The notes beneath the pieces were generated by a model. That model did not search any database, had not been told where the DNA came from, and saw only the letters and a program-made list of their open reading frames with translations. A program made the position numbers and the translations under genes. Positions 1-6,235 of a DNA stretch of 8,166 bases are shown in pieces. Within the stretch, counting starts at the first letter, position 1, and every line of letters begins with the position of its first letter. This DNA is from Sporichthyaceae bacterium (GTDB lineage Bacteria; Actinomycetota; Actinomycetes; JACCYY01), in the NCBI GenBank assembly GCA_013696235.1, contig JACCYY010000237.1, positions 1 to 8,166 on the forward strand, given 5' to 3'.

Positions 1-180
1 CTCGACCCCACGCTCGCGAGCGCGCTCATGGTCGAGGGGCGAGCGGCGTGGCAGGTGCTGGCCGGCGCCGCCGAGCCGGCCAGCGGCCCGACCGCCGTGA
101 TCGACGCGCGGGTGCTCTTCGATCGCGCGCCCTACGGCGTCGGCTACGTCGTCGCGACCTGGCGCTACCGCACGGAATGA
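1..180 (+). CDS. Class III extradiol dioxygenase-like protein, C-terminal end only
   Basis: Frame 1 is open from the window edge to a TGA at 178-180, giving the last 59 residues of a protein whose start lies upstream. The end reads ...VLFDRAPYGVGYVVATWRY.... The PYGVGY-V-A-W pattern near the C-terminus is what I recall from the LigB-like (class III extradiol ring-cleavage dioxygenase superfamily) proteins that actinobacteria carry between miaB and miaA. These have no settled substrate; the family fold binds a non-haem metal, but the metal ligands would be N-terminal and cannot be seen here. The position just before miaA supports the call. The next gene is convergent, with only 20 bp between the two stop codons and no clear terminator there. 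The family call rests on a short fragment plus gene order, so it is moderate. Confidence 0.6.
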   Translation, partial: LDPTLASALMVEGRAAWQVLAGAAEPASGPTAVIDARVLFDRAPYGVGYVVATWRYRTE

Positions 181-200
181 TCGTCCCCGCGGGCGGCGGG

Positions 201-527
201 TCAGACGTGGGTGGGGCCGCCCTGGTCGGTCGGGTGGATCGGCGTCGCGGTGGGCGCGGTGGGCGGGGGTGCCGCCGGGTCGGGCACCGCGGCCGGTGGA
301 GCCGGTGCGTCGTCGACGCCCTGCGCAGCCAGCTTGTCGGCCGCACCCTTTGCCGCACCCTGGGCCTTGTCGATCTTGTCGGAGTACTTGCCCTTGGTCT
401 TCTGGTCGACGAAGTTGCCGCCCTTGTCGATCGCCTGGTCGATCTTGTCGCCGTGCTGCTCGGCGAGATCGGCAGCCTTGTCCTTGGCCTGGTTCAGTGC
501 AGTCTTGGCCTTGTCGAGGAAGCTCAT
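201..527 (-). CDS. MT0933-type antitoxin-like small protein
   Basis: A 108-residue protein beginning MSFLDKAKTALNQAKDKAAD. The first ~75 residues are a charged, Lys/Ala/Asp-rich, probably helical segment with recurring KAK, DKI and GAA(K/D)KL units. The last ~35 residues are a Pro/Ala/Thr-rich tail likely to be disordered. This composition matches the Rv0909/MT0933 antitoxin family (Pfam MT0933_antitox), annotated as antitoxins, although many members stand alone. No toxin gene is adjacent here, so toxin neutralisation is not supported by context. There is no signal peptide or membrane segment. An ATG four codons upstream (539) is possible. I prefer 527 because the family typically begins MSFLDK-like and a GGGG lies 6 nt upstream. 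It is divergent from miaA and convergent with the dioxygenase-like gene. Confidence 0.8.
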   Translation of the reverse strand: MSFLDKAKTALNQAKDKAADLAEQHGDKIDQAIDKGGNFVDQKTKGKYSDKIDKAQGAAKGAADKLAAQGVDDAPAPPAAVPDPAAPPPTAPTATPIHPTDQGGPTHV

Positions 528-540
528 GTCGCGCCCCATT

Positions 541-553
541 CTCCGTGACGGAG
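541..553. repeat. Short perfect inverted repeat in the antitoxin-like gene's leader
   Basis: CTCCG-TGA-CGGAG, a 5-bp stem with a 3-nt loop, lies 14 nt upstream of the ATG at 527. On the minus strand the second arm contains GGAG, so if transcribed it could fold and occlude a ribosome-binding element. The stem is short and could be chance in GC-rich DNA. Confidence 0.3.
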
Positions 554-583
554 TCGTTCATCGACCCGTGTCCCTGGCCCTCG

Positions 584-589
584 ACTCTA
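584..589 (-). promoter_or_regulatory. Candidate -10 box for the antitoxin-like gene
   Basis: On the minus strand this reads TAGAGT, matching the actinobacterial TANNNT -10 pattern. A start about 7 nt downstream would give a leader of about 50 nt before the ATG at 527. No good -35 was found 17-18 bp upstream. The call rests on one hexamer. Confidence 0.3.
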
Positions 590-634
590 TGCAACCGGCG
601 GGTCTCGGTTCGAGGACGAGCCCGCAGGGTGGGC

Positions 635-640
635 AAGACT
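635..640 (+). promoter_or_regulatory. Weak leaderless-type -10 candidate for miaA
   Basis: AAGACT keeps the A at position 2 and T at position 6 of TANNNT but not the first T. It ends exactly 6 nt before the GTG at 647, the same spacing seen at dapF and the helicase gene. No Shine-Dalgarno sequence precedes this GTG, which makes a leaderless start plausible but not proven. Confidence 0.3.
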
Positions 641-646
641 CGGGGG

Positions 647-1564
647 GTGAGATCGCCGAGCGCAGTTGCGGTGGTGGGGCCGACCGCCGCGGGCAAGAGC
701 GACCTCGCGGTGGAGCTCGCCCTCGCCGTCGGCGGCGAGGTGATCAACGCCGACTCGATGCAGCTCTACCGCGGCATGGACATCGGGACAGCCAAGCTCG
801 GTCTCGACGAGCGGCGGGGGGTGCCCCACCACCTGCTCGACGTGCTCGACGTCAGCGAGCGCGCCTCGGTAGCGGCCTACCAGCGGGCCGCCCGAGCCCA
901 GGCCCGCGAGTGCCAGGCGCGTGGTGCGGTCCCCGTCCTGGTGGGGGGGTCCGGCCTCTACGTCCGGGCGGTGCTCGACCGGCTGGACTTCCCGGGCACT
1001 GATCCCGTGGTTCGGCAGCGGCTCGAGGCAGAGCTCGCCGAGCTCGGCCCGCAGGCGATGCACGAGCGCCTCGTCGCGGTGGACCGCACGTCGGCCGAGC
1101 GGATCCTCGCCACGAACGGTCGCCGGATCGTTCGCGCGCTCGAGGTCGTCGAGGTGACCGGCACCCCCTTCATCGCGCGCCTGCCGGTGCACGAGACCGA
1201 GCCGGTGCTCAGCGCCAAGATCATCGGCCTGGCCGTCGAACCCGGCGCCCGCCGCGAGCGCATCGCCAGCCGGGTCGACCGCATGTGGGCAGACGGCCTG
1301 GTCGACGAGGTCCGGAGGCTCGAGCGGCGCGGGTTGCGGTCGGGCGTGACCGCGTCGCGCGCGCTCGGCTACCGGCAGGTGCTCGAGCTCTTCGACGGCC
1401 TCCGGGACGACGCCGACGCCCGGGCCGCGACGGTCCGAGCGACCCAGCAGTTCGCGCGCCGTCAAGCCAGCTGGTTCCGGGCCGACCCGCGCGTCAGGTG
1501 GCTCGCGTACGACGCGCCGGACCTGCGCGAGCAGGCCTTGACGATCATCGGCGAGCCGTCATGA
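647..1564 (+). CDS. miaA: tRNA dimethylallyltransferase (tRNA A37 isopentenyltransferase)
   Basis: This 305-residue cytosolic enzyme transfers the dimethylallyl group from DMAPP to N6 of adenosine-37 of tRNAs that read codons starting with U, giving i6A37, the substrate of MiaB. Seen in the sequence: the P-loop-like GPTAAGKS at residues 11-18, then NADSMQLYRGMDIGTAK with Asp36 (the expected catalytic base), VGGSGLYVRAVLD in the middle, and ASRALGYRQVLE near the C-terminal third. The length matches the family. The GTG at 647 is chosen because it puts the P-loop about 10 residues from the N-terminus; the frame stays open upstream, but that part overlaps the antisense gene and does not resemble MiaA. 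There is no evident ribosome-binding site. The TGA overlaps an in-frame dapF ATG as ATGA at 1561-1564, so the two genes are probably co-transcribed. Confidence 0.96.
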   Translation: MRSPSAVAVVGPTAAGKSDLAVELALAVGGEVINADSMQLYRGMDIGTAKLGLDERRGVPHHLLDVLDVSERASVAAYQRAARAQARECQARGAVPVLVGGSGLYVRAVLDRLDFPGTDPVVRQRLEAELAELGPQAMHERLVAVDRTSAERILATNGRRIVRALEVVEVTGTPFIARLPVHETEPVLSAKIIGLAVEPGARRERIASRVDRMWADGLVDEVRRLERRGLRSGVTASRALGYRQVLELFDGLRDDADARAATVRATQQFARRQASWFRADPRVRWLAYDAPDLREQALTIIGEPS

Positions 1565-1575
1565 GACCGCGCTCG

Positions 1576-1581
1576 TACGAT
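1576..1581 (+). promoter_or_regulatory. Leaderless-type -10 box for dapF
   Basis: TACGAT is a full TANNNT match and ends 6 nt before the GTG at 1588. That is the distance expected if transcription begins at the first base of the start codon. It lies just after the miaA stop and would give dapF its own promoter in addition to read-through from miaA. No matching -35 at normal spacing is evident; a TTGACG at 1538-1543 is too far away (32 bp). Confidence 0.5.
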
Positions 1582-1587
1582 CACCGG

Positions 1588-2490
1588 GTGGACGTGGCGT
1601 TCGTCAAGGGGCACGGCACCGAGAACGACTTCGTCCTGCTGCCCGACCTGGCCGACCGGCTCGAGCTCACCCCGGGGCTCGTCGCCGCGATCTGCGACCG
1701 GCGGGCCGGGATCGGCGCCGACGGGGTGCTCCGCGTCGTCCGCAACCGAGCCGGCTCGGCCGCACCGTGGCTCATGGACTACCGGAACGCGGACGGCTCG
1801 GTCGCCGAGATGTGCGGCAACGGCCTGCGCGTCCTCGCGCGATACCTGGTCTCGGCCGGCCTGGCCGACCCCGGCCAGGTCGCGATCGAGACCCGGTCCG
1901 GCGTCCGGCTGGCTCGGCTGGCCGAGAGCGGTGACGTGACGGTCGAGCTCGGCGCGTACGAGCGACCTGACCTCGGGCAGGTCCAGATCCGCGTCGGTGC
2001 GCGCGCGTGGGACGCCACCGCGATCCGGATGCCCAACCCTCACCTGGTCGCGTTCGTCGAGCACCTCGACGATGCCGGGGACCTCCGCGTCGCGCCGGGC
2101 GTCGAGCCGGGCACCGCCGCCCCCGACGGCGCAAACGTCGAGCTCGTGGTGCACCGCGGGCCGCGCCACGTCGCCATGCGGGTCTTCGAGCGAGGGGTCG
2201 GCGAGACCCGGTCGTGCGGGACGGGCGCGGCTGCAGCGGCGATCGCGGCCGGTCACGTCGCCGGCGAGCTGCCGTCCTCGACCCCGGTGGACATCCGCGT
2301 CGACGTGCCCGGGGGCTCACTGGTCGTGACCGTGCACCCAGCCGGCACCGTCGACCTCACCGGGCCGGCAGTGCTGGTCGCCACCGGCACGCTCGGCGGG
2401 GACTGGGTCGAGCGCCACGCTCCGGACCTGGCCGGTCAGTCGTCGCTCTCGGGCAGCGCCCGGGCCTCCGCGCCCGTGAGCCCGGCGTAG
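1588..2490 (+). CDS. dapF: Diaminopimelate epimerase
   Basis: This enzyme interconverts LL- and meso-diaminopimelate, a late step of lysine and peptidoglycan precursor synthesis in the cytosol. It is a cofactor-independent two-cysteine racemase. The 300-residue product starts with VKGHGTENDF, carries the first catalytic cysteine in MCGNG (Cys76) and the second in ETRSCGTGAA (Cys210), and has conserved RNADGS and PNPH segments. The two halves are the usual paired DapF folds. The GTG at 1588 is chosen because a TACGAT box ends 6 nt before it. Alternatives are the ATG at 1561, overlapping the miaA stop (nine residues longer), and the GTG at 1594. The last ~23 residues extend beyond where family members normally end, and most of this Ser/Ala-rich tail is encoded by the stretch that overlaps the antisense gene. 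Co-transcription with miaA is likely. Confidence 0.96.
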   Translation: MDVAFVKGHGTENDFVLLPDLADRLELTPGLVAAICDRRAGIGADGVLRVVRNRAGSAAPWLMDYRNADGSVAEMCGNGLRVLARYLVSAGLADPGQVAIETRSGVRLARLAESGDVTVELGAYERPDLGQVQIRVGARAWDATAIRMPNPHLVAFVEHLDDAGDLRVAPGVEPGTAAPDGANVELVVHRGPRHVAMRVFERGVGETRSCGTGAAAAAIAAGHVAGELPSSTPVDIRVDVPGGSLVVTVHPAGTVDLTGPAVLVATGTLGGDWVERHAPDLAGQSSLSGSARASAPVSPA

Positions 2491-2708
2491 CCCTCGTCCT
2501 GCCCGCTCACCCGTCCGACGAACTCACCGCTCTCGCCGGTGCCGGTGGTGCTCTCGCTGTCCCCACCGGTCTCGTCGGTGTCGCCGCCGGTCGCCCGGCT
2601 GGCCGCGGTGCGCTCGTCGACCGGGACGTCCTGCTCGGTGTCGATCCCGCGGTCCTCGTCCTTGGACCCGATCGGTTCGATCGATTCGGTCGATCCGCTC
2701 TCTGACAT
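2436..2708 (-). CDS. Small acidic protein of unknown function
   Basis: A 90-residue, strongly acidic, Ser/Thr/Gly/Glu/Asp-rich protein with almost no hydrophobic core, probably largely disordered. The only part that looks conserved is the C-terminal stretch GEFVGRVSGQDEGYAGLTGAEARA. I faintly recall similar GYAGxTGAE endings in short actinobacterial hypotheticals, but cannot assign a function. Support for a real gene: a ribosome-binding site GAAGGGA 8 nt before the ATG, strongly GC-biased third positions, and a clear intergenic gap to hflX. The N-terminal coding DNA around 2669-2696 is built of repeated GATCGA/TCGATC-like units encoding STESIEPIGS. The last 55 bp overlap the 3' end of dapF on the opposite strand. 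It is divergent from hflX, 74 bp apart, so the two may share control. Confidence 0.65.
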   Translation of the reverse strand: MSESGSTESIEPIGSKDEDRGIDTEQDVPVDERTAASRATGGDTDETGGDSESTTGTGESGEFVGRVSGQDEGYAGLTGAEARALPESDD

Positions 2709-2716
2709 CGGTCGGG

Positions 2717-2723
2717 TCCCTTC
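2717..2723 (-). promoter_or_regulatory. Ribosome-binding site of the small acidic gene
   Basis: GAAGGGA on the minus strand lies 8 nt before the ATG at 2708. It is one of the few clear Shine-Dalgarno sequences in the window and the best support for this otherwise unrecognised gene. Confidence 0.55.
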
Positions 2724-2746
2724 GGTTGTCGAGCCGATACGCAGGT

Positions 2747-2760
2747 GCGCCTCGAGGCGC
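2747..2760. promoter_or_regulatory. 14-bp perfect palindrome in the hflX / small-gene divergent region
   Basis: GCGCCTCGAGGCGC is its own reverse complement over all 14 bases and sits 22 bp upstream of the hflX ATG. On the minus strand a consensus TTGACA (2770 to 2765) lies 4 bp before it, so the palindrome would fall in the spacer of a promoter for the small acidic gene, although no good -10 follows at 17-18 bp. It may be an operator for a dimeric regulator. The identity of any regulator is unknown. Confidence 0.35.
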
Positions 2761-2782
2761 CGCGTGTCAAGATCGAACGACG

Positions 2783-4261
2783 ATGACCCTGAACCCGTAC
2801 CCGCTGCCGGACGGCGCGAGCCCCGCTGACATCCATCTTGACGGCCCCGCCTCCGACGACCAGGACTTCCACGAGTACGACGGTGATCAGCTCGAGCGGG
2901 CCGATCGGCAGGCGCTCCGCCGGGTCGCCGGGCTCTCGACCGAGCTCGCCGACGTCACCGAGGTCGAGTACCGCCAGCTCCGCCTCGAGCGCGTGGTCCT
3001 GGTCGGCGTCTGGACCGACGGCACGGTGGCCGATGCCGAGTCGTCCATGCGCGAGCTCGCGCAGCTGGCGCAGACAGCGGGTTCTGAGGTGCTCGAGGCG
3101 CTCTACCAGCGTCGGGACAAGCCTGACGCCGCGACCTACATCGGGTCCGGCAAGGCCGCCGAGCTGCGCGACACCGTGCTCGCGACCGGTGCCGACACGG
3201 TGGTCTGCGACGGCGAGCTCAGCCCCGGCCAGCTGATCCAGCTCGAGGACGTCGTCAAGGTCAAGGTGATCGACCGGACGGCCCTGATCCTCGACATCTT
3301 CGCGCAGCACGCGAAGAGCCGAGAGGGCAAGGCGCAGGTGTCCCTCGCCCAGATGGAGTACATGCTTCCTCGGCTGCGTGGCTGGGGTCAGTCGATGTCC
3401 CGGCAGGCTGGTGGCCGGGTGGCCGGGGGAGGCGGCATCGGTACGCGCGGACCTGGCGAGACCAAGATCGAGACCGACCGGCAACGGATCCGCGAACGGA
3501 TGGCCCGGCTGCGCCGCGAGCTGCGCGAGATGAAGAAGGCACGCGTCACCCAGCGCGAGTCCCGCCGGAGCAACGCCGTGCCGTCGGTCGCCATCGCCGG
3601 CTACACGAACGCCGGCAAGTCCTCGTTGCTCAACCGCCTCACCGGGGCCGGCGTGCTGGTCGACGACTCGCTGTTCGCGACCCTCGACCCGAAGGTCCGC
3701 CGCACCGAGACACCTGACGGCCGGATGTTCACGATGACCGACACCGTCGGCTTCGTCCGCCACCTTCCGCACCAGCTGGTCGAGGCGTTCCGCTCCTCGC
3801 TCGAGGAGGTCGCCCAGGCCGACCTCGTGCTCCACGTCGTGGACGGCTCCCAGCCAGACCCGGAGCAGCAGCTGGTCAGCGTACGAGAGGTCTTCGCCGA
3901 GCTCGACGCGTTCGACGTGCCCGAGCTCGTCGTGATCAACAAGGCCGACCTGGCAGACCCCGTGGTGCTGGCCCGGCTGCGCCTCCGCGAGCCCCATGCG
4001 GTGGTCGTCTCGGCGCGGACCGGCGAAGGCATCGACACGCTGCGCGAGCAGGTGTCGCTGCGGCTGCCGCGCCCTGCCGTCGCCGTCGACGTCCTCGTCC
4101 CGTACGCGCGCGGAGACCTCGTGTCACGCATGCACGACGCCGGCGACATCGACCAGCTCGAGCACGTCGCCGAGGGCACCAGGATCACCGGTCGGGTCCC
4201 GGCCGACCTCGCCGGCGCGCTGGAGCCGTACGCGCGAGCCCGGAGCAACGGCTCGGCATAG
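2783..4261 (+). CDS. hflX: Ribosome-associated GTPase HflX
   Basis: HflX is an Obg-HflX family translational GTPase that binds the 50S subunit and can split stalled or heat-damaged ribosomes; in mycobacteria it is linked to macrolide tolerance and hibernation. The 492-residue product has a ~45-residue acidic lead-in, an N-terminal HflX domain (residues ~65-200, with TYIGSGKAAEL and SREGKAQVSLAQ), the family signature GGGGIGTRGPGETKIETD, and a charged coiled linker. The G domain follows: G1 GYTNAGKSS (273-281), G3 DTVGF (320-324), G4 NKAD (386-389) and G5 SA at 410-411. A short C-terminal domain ends the protein. The ATG at 2783 fits the family length. It has no Shine-Dalgarno sequence; a CAAGAT hexamer at 2768-2773 ends 9 nt before it, so a leaderless or very short-leader mRNA is possible. 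Upstream TTG codons were not favoured. Confidence 0.96.
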   Translation: MTLNPYPLPDGASPADIHLDGPASDDQDFHEYDGDQLERADRQALRRVAGLSTELADVTEVEYRQLRLERVVLVGVWTDGTVADAESSMRELAQLAQTAGSEVLEALYQRRDKPDAATYIGSGKAAELRDTVLATGADTVVCDGELSPGQLIQLEDVVKVKVIDRTALILDIFAQHAKSREGKAQVSLAQMEYMLPRLRGWGQSMSRQAGGRVAGGGGIGTRGPGETKIETDRQRIRERMARLRRELREMKKARVTQRESRRSNAVPSVAIAGYTNAGKSSLLNRLTGAGVLVDDSLFATLDPKVRRTETPDGRMFTMTDTVGFVRHLPHQLVEAFRSSLEEVAQADLVLHVVDGSQPDPEQQLVSVREVFAELDAFDVPELVVINKADLADPVVLARLRLREPHAVVVSARTGEGIDTLREQVSLRLPRPAVAVDVLVPYARGDLVSRMHDAGDIDQLEHVAEGTRITGRVPADLAGALEPYARARSNGSA

Positions 4262-4278
4262 ATTCCCTCGCGGGCTTC

Positions 4279-4341
4279 GTGCGGACGTCGCGCAGGCAGC
4301 GATTCGGCGAGATCACGGCGGACGCGGCCCCTTCCGGCGTC
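4279..4341. terminator. Weak hairpins in the convergent gap after hflX
   Basis: The 78-bp gap between the hflX and S9-peptidase stop codons holds two weak stem-loops. One is GTGCG/CGCGC (4279-4293, with one G-U pair and a 5-nt loop). The other is GACGC/GCGTC (4321-4341, extended by GG/CC across a bulge). Neither is followed by a T-run, so these are not classical intrinsic terminators. They are recorded because convergent genes must end here. Confidence 0.2.
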
Positions 4342-6202
4342 AGTCCTGGGAACGACCGCCGAGGTGCTCGGCGAGGAACCGCTCCGCGGCGGCGTAGAAC
4401 CGCTCGCGGCTGGCCGGCTTGGCGAAGCCGTGGCCCTCGTCGGCGAACAGCAGGTACTCGTGCGGGAGTCCCTTCGTCTCGAGCGCGGCGACGATCTGTT
4501 CCGCCTCGGCCTGCTTCACGCGCGGGTCGTTCGCGCCCTGGGCGATCAGCACCGGGATCGTGATGTCGTCGACCCGGGACAGCGGTGAGCGGGACCAGAG
4601 GAACTCGCGCTCGGTCGCCGGGTTGCCGACCCGCTGGTGGAACAGCGCGATCTGGGGCTGCCAGTACGCCGGGATGGTCTCGAGCAGGGTGATCAGGTTG
4701 CTCGGCCCGACGATGTCGACGGCACACCGGAACACGTCAGGGGTGAACGTGGCCCCGACCAGCGCGGCGTAGCCGCCGTACGAGCCGCCGTAGATCCCGA
4801 CCCGCTCGCGGTCGGCCCAGCCCTGACCGACGGCGTGCTCGACCGCGTCGATCAGGTCGTCGTGCATGGCCGCGCCCCACTCCCTGTTCCCGGCATTGGT
4901 GAACGCCTTGCCGTAGCCGGTCGAGCCGCGGTAGTTCACCTGGACGCAGAGATAGCCGCGGTTCGCGAACCACTGCGCCTCCGGCACGTAGCCCCACTGG
5001 TCGCGGACCCACGGCCCGCCGTGGACGTCGAGGACGGCCGGCAGCCCGGTGCGCGGCAGGCCGGGCGGGAACGTGACGTAGCCGTGCACCTCGAGGCCGT
5101 CGCGGGCGGTGAAGACGAACGGCTCCATCGGCGCCAGCTCGTACGAGGTCAGGGCCTCGCGGTGATGGAACAGGAACGTCGTGTCGCCGGAGCCGCGGTC
5201 GTACGTGTAGTACGCGACGGGGCCGTCGGACGGGGCGACGCTGACCAGCCAGCGTCGGTCGGTCCGTTCGGATCGGCCGACGCTGAGCTCGCCGTCGCCG
5301 AGCGCGTTCAGGCGCTCGAGGTCCGTTGCGAGGTCGTCGTCGAGCAGCACGATCTCGTTGCGGTCCTTGGCGAACACTGCCGCCTGCGGCTCGAGCGTCT
5401 CCGGCTGGAGCCAGACGCCGGCGACGTCGTACTGGTCGTCGGAGATGATCTCGCTCTGCGCGCCGGTCTCGAGGTCCACCCGTACGAGTCGCGAGGCGTT
5501 CGACCCGATCGAGGTCACCATGAGCATCGACCGGCCGTCCCGGGCGAAGCTGATCACCCCCGTGCCGAGGGCGTCCTCGGCGGGGATCTCCAGCAGCGGC
5601 AGCCATTCCTGGTCCGTGTCGATCGCATCGAGGTCGCGTCGCAGCAGGGTGATCGAGCCGTCGGGCTGCATCCGGTAGCCGCCGCGCACGACGAGGTCGG
5701 TGTCGATCAACCAGGCCGCGAAGCCCGGGTTCGCGACGTCCTTGACGACCTCGCGCGTGGCCAGGTCGACCCGGTAGACGTCGTGCAGCTGGGCGTCGTC
5801 GGCGTTGAGCCCGATGAGCATGGTGCCCGGCTGCCAGCGGTTGTGCCCGAGGATCTGCGCCTGCACGTCCTCGCTGGGCGACAGAAGCTCGGCGTCGCCG
5901 GAGGTGAGGTCGAGCAGGTAGAGCCGCCAGTTCTCGTCCCCGCCGCTGTCCTGCGCGTAGACGAGGTGCCGGTCGTCGTGGAGGAACAGGAAGCTGCGGA
6001 TGCCGCGGTCGGTGTCGTCGGTGACCGGTTCCGCCTCGGCGCTGCCGTCCGCCGGCCCGACCCAGACGTTGAGGACGCCCTCGTGCGGTGCGACGTAGGC
6101 GATCTTGGTCCCGTCGGGCGACAGCGCCGGCGTCACCTTGTCGGGGTTGCCGAACAGCACGTCGCGCGGGATCAACGGGGCGAGACCCGACTCGTTCACC
6201 AT
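4340..6202 (-). CDS. S9 family peptidase (prolyl oligopeptidase / acylaminoacyl-peptidase type)
   Basis: A 620-residue serine peptidase with no signal peptide, so presumably cytosolic. Residues ~1-370 are a β-propeller-like region with repeated blade motifs (for example LSPDGTKIAYVAPHEGVLNVW). Residues ~380-620 are the α/β-hydrolase peptidase domain: DVHGGPW, VNYRGSTGYGK, the nucleophile in GGSYGG (Ser474), Asp559 in QGANDPRV and His591 in DEGHGF. All triad residues are present, so it should be active on short peptides or N-acylated peptides; the substrate is not predictable. The ATG at 6202 is preferred because a TATCGT box ends 7 nt before it. A GTG at 6220 would add six residues. It lies 33 bp after the DUF1801 stop in the same direction and may also be transcribed from that gene. 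Confidence 0.93.
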   Translation of the reverse strand: MVNESGLAPLIPRDVLFGNPDKVTPALSPDGTKIAYVAPHEGVLNVWVGPADGSAEAEPVTDDTDRGIRSFLFLHDDRHLVYAQDSGGDENWRLYLLDLTSGDAELLSPSEDVQAQILGHNRWQPGTMLIGLNADDAQLHDVYRVDLATREVVKDVANPGFAAWLIDTDLVVRGGYRMQPDGSITLLRRDLDAIDTDQEWLPLLEIPAEDALGTGVISFARDGRSMLMVTSIGSNASRLVRVDLETGAQSEIISDDQYDVAGVWLQPETLEPQAAVFAKDRNEIVLLDDDLATDLERLNALGDGELSVGRSERTDRRWLVSVAPSDGPVAYYTYDRGSGDTTFLFHHREALTSYELAPMEPFVFTARDGLEVHGYVTFPPGLPRTGLPAVLDVHGGPWVRDQWGYVPEAQWFANRGYLCVQVNYRGSTGYGKAFTNAGNREWGAAMHDDLIDAVEHAVGQGWADRERVGIYGGSYGGYAALVGATFTPDVFRCAVDIVGPSNLITLLETIPAYWQPQIALFHQRVGNPATEREFLWSRSPLSRVDDITIPVLIAQGANDPRVKQAEAEQIVAALETKGLPHEYLLFADEGHGFAKPASRERFYAAAERFLAEHLGGRSQD

Positions 6203-6209
6203 GCGCGCG

Positions 6210-6215
6210 ACGATA
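6210..6215 (-). promoter_or_regulatory. Leaderless-type -10 box for the S9 peptidase gene
   Basis: On the minus strand this reads TATCGT, a TANNNT match ending 7 nt before the ATG at 6202. It lies inside the alternative 5' extension that would start at the GTG at 6220, so if it is a promoter it excludes that extension from the transcript it produces. No Shine-Dalgarno sequence precedes either start. Confidence 0.42.
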
Positions 6216-6235
6216 TCCACCCGCGAGAGCGAGGT

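Noticed and set aside
186..193. CCCGCGGG palindrome between the dioxygenase-like and antitoxin-like stop codons as a terminator
   Set aside because: Too short, has no loop and no T-run; such palindromes are common at this GC content.
269..646. 5' extension of the miaA frame back to a GTG at 269
   Set aside because: The extra residues are Arg/Pro/Cys-rich, overlap the antitoxin-like gene antisense, and would put about 126 residues before the P-loop, unlike any MiaA I know.
1538..1543. TTGACG as the -35 element of the dapF promoter
   Set aside because: It lies 32 bp from the TACGAT box, far outside the usual 16-19 bp spacing.
2507..3997. A 496-codon minus-strand open frame opposite hflX
   Set aside because: It is antisense to conserved HflX motifs; the overlapping small acidic gene is in a different frame with its own ribosome-binding site and start.
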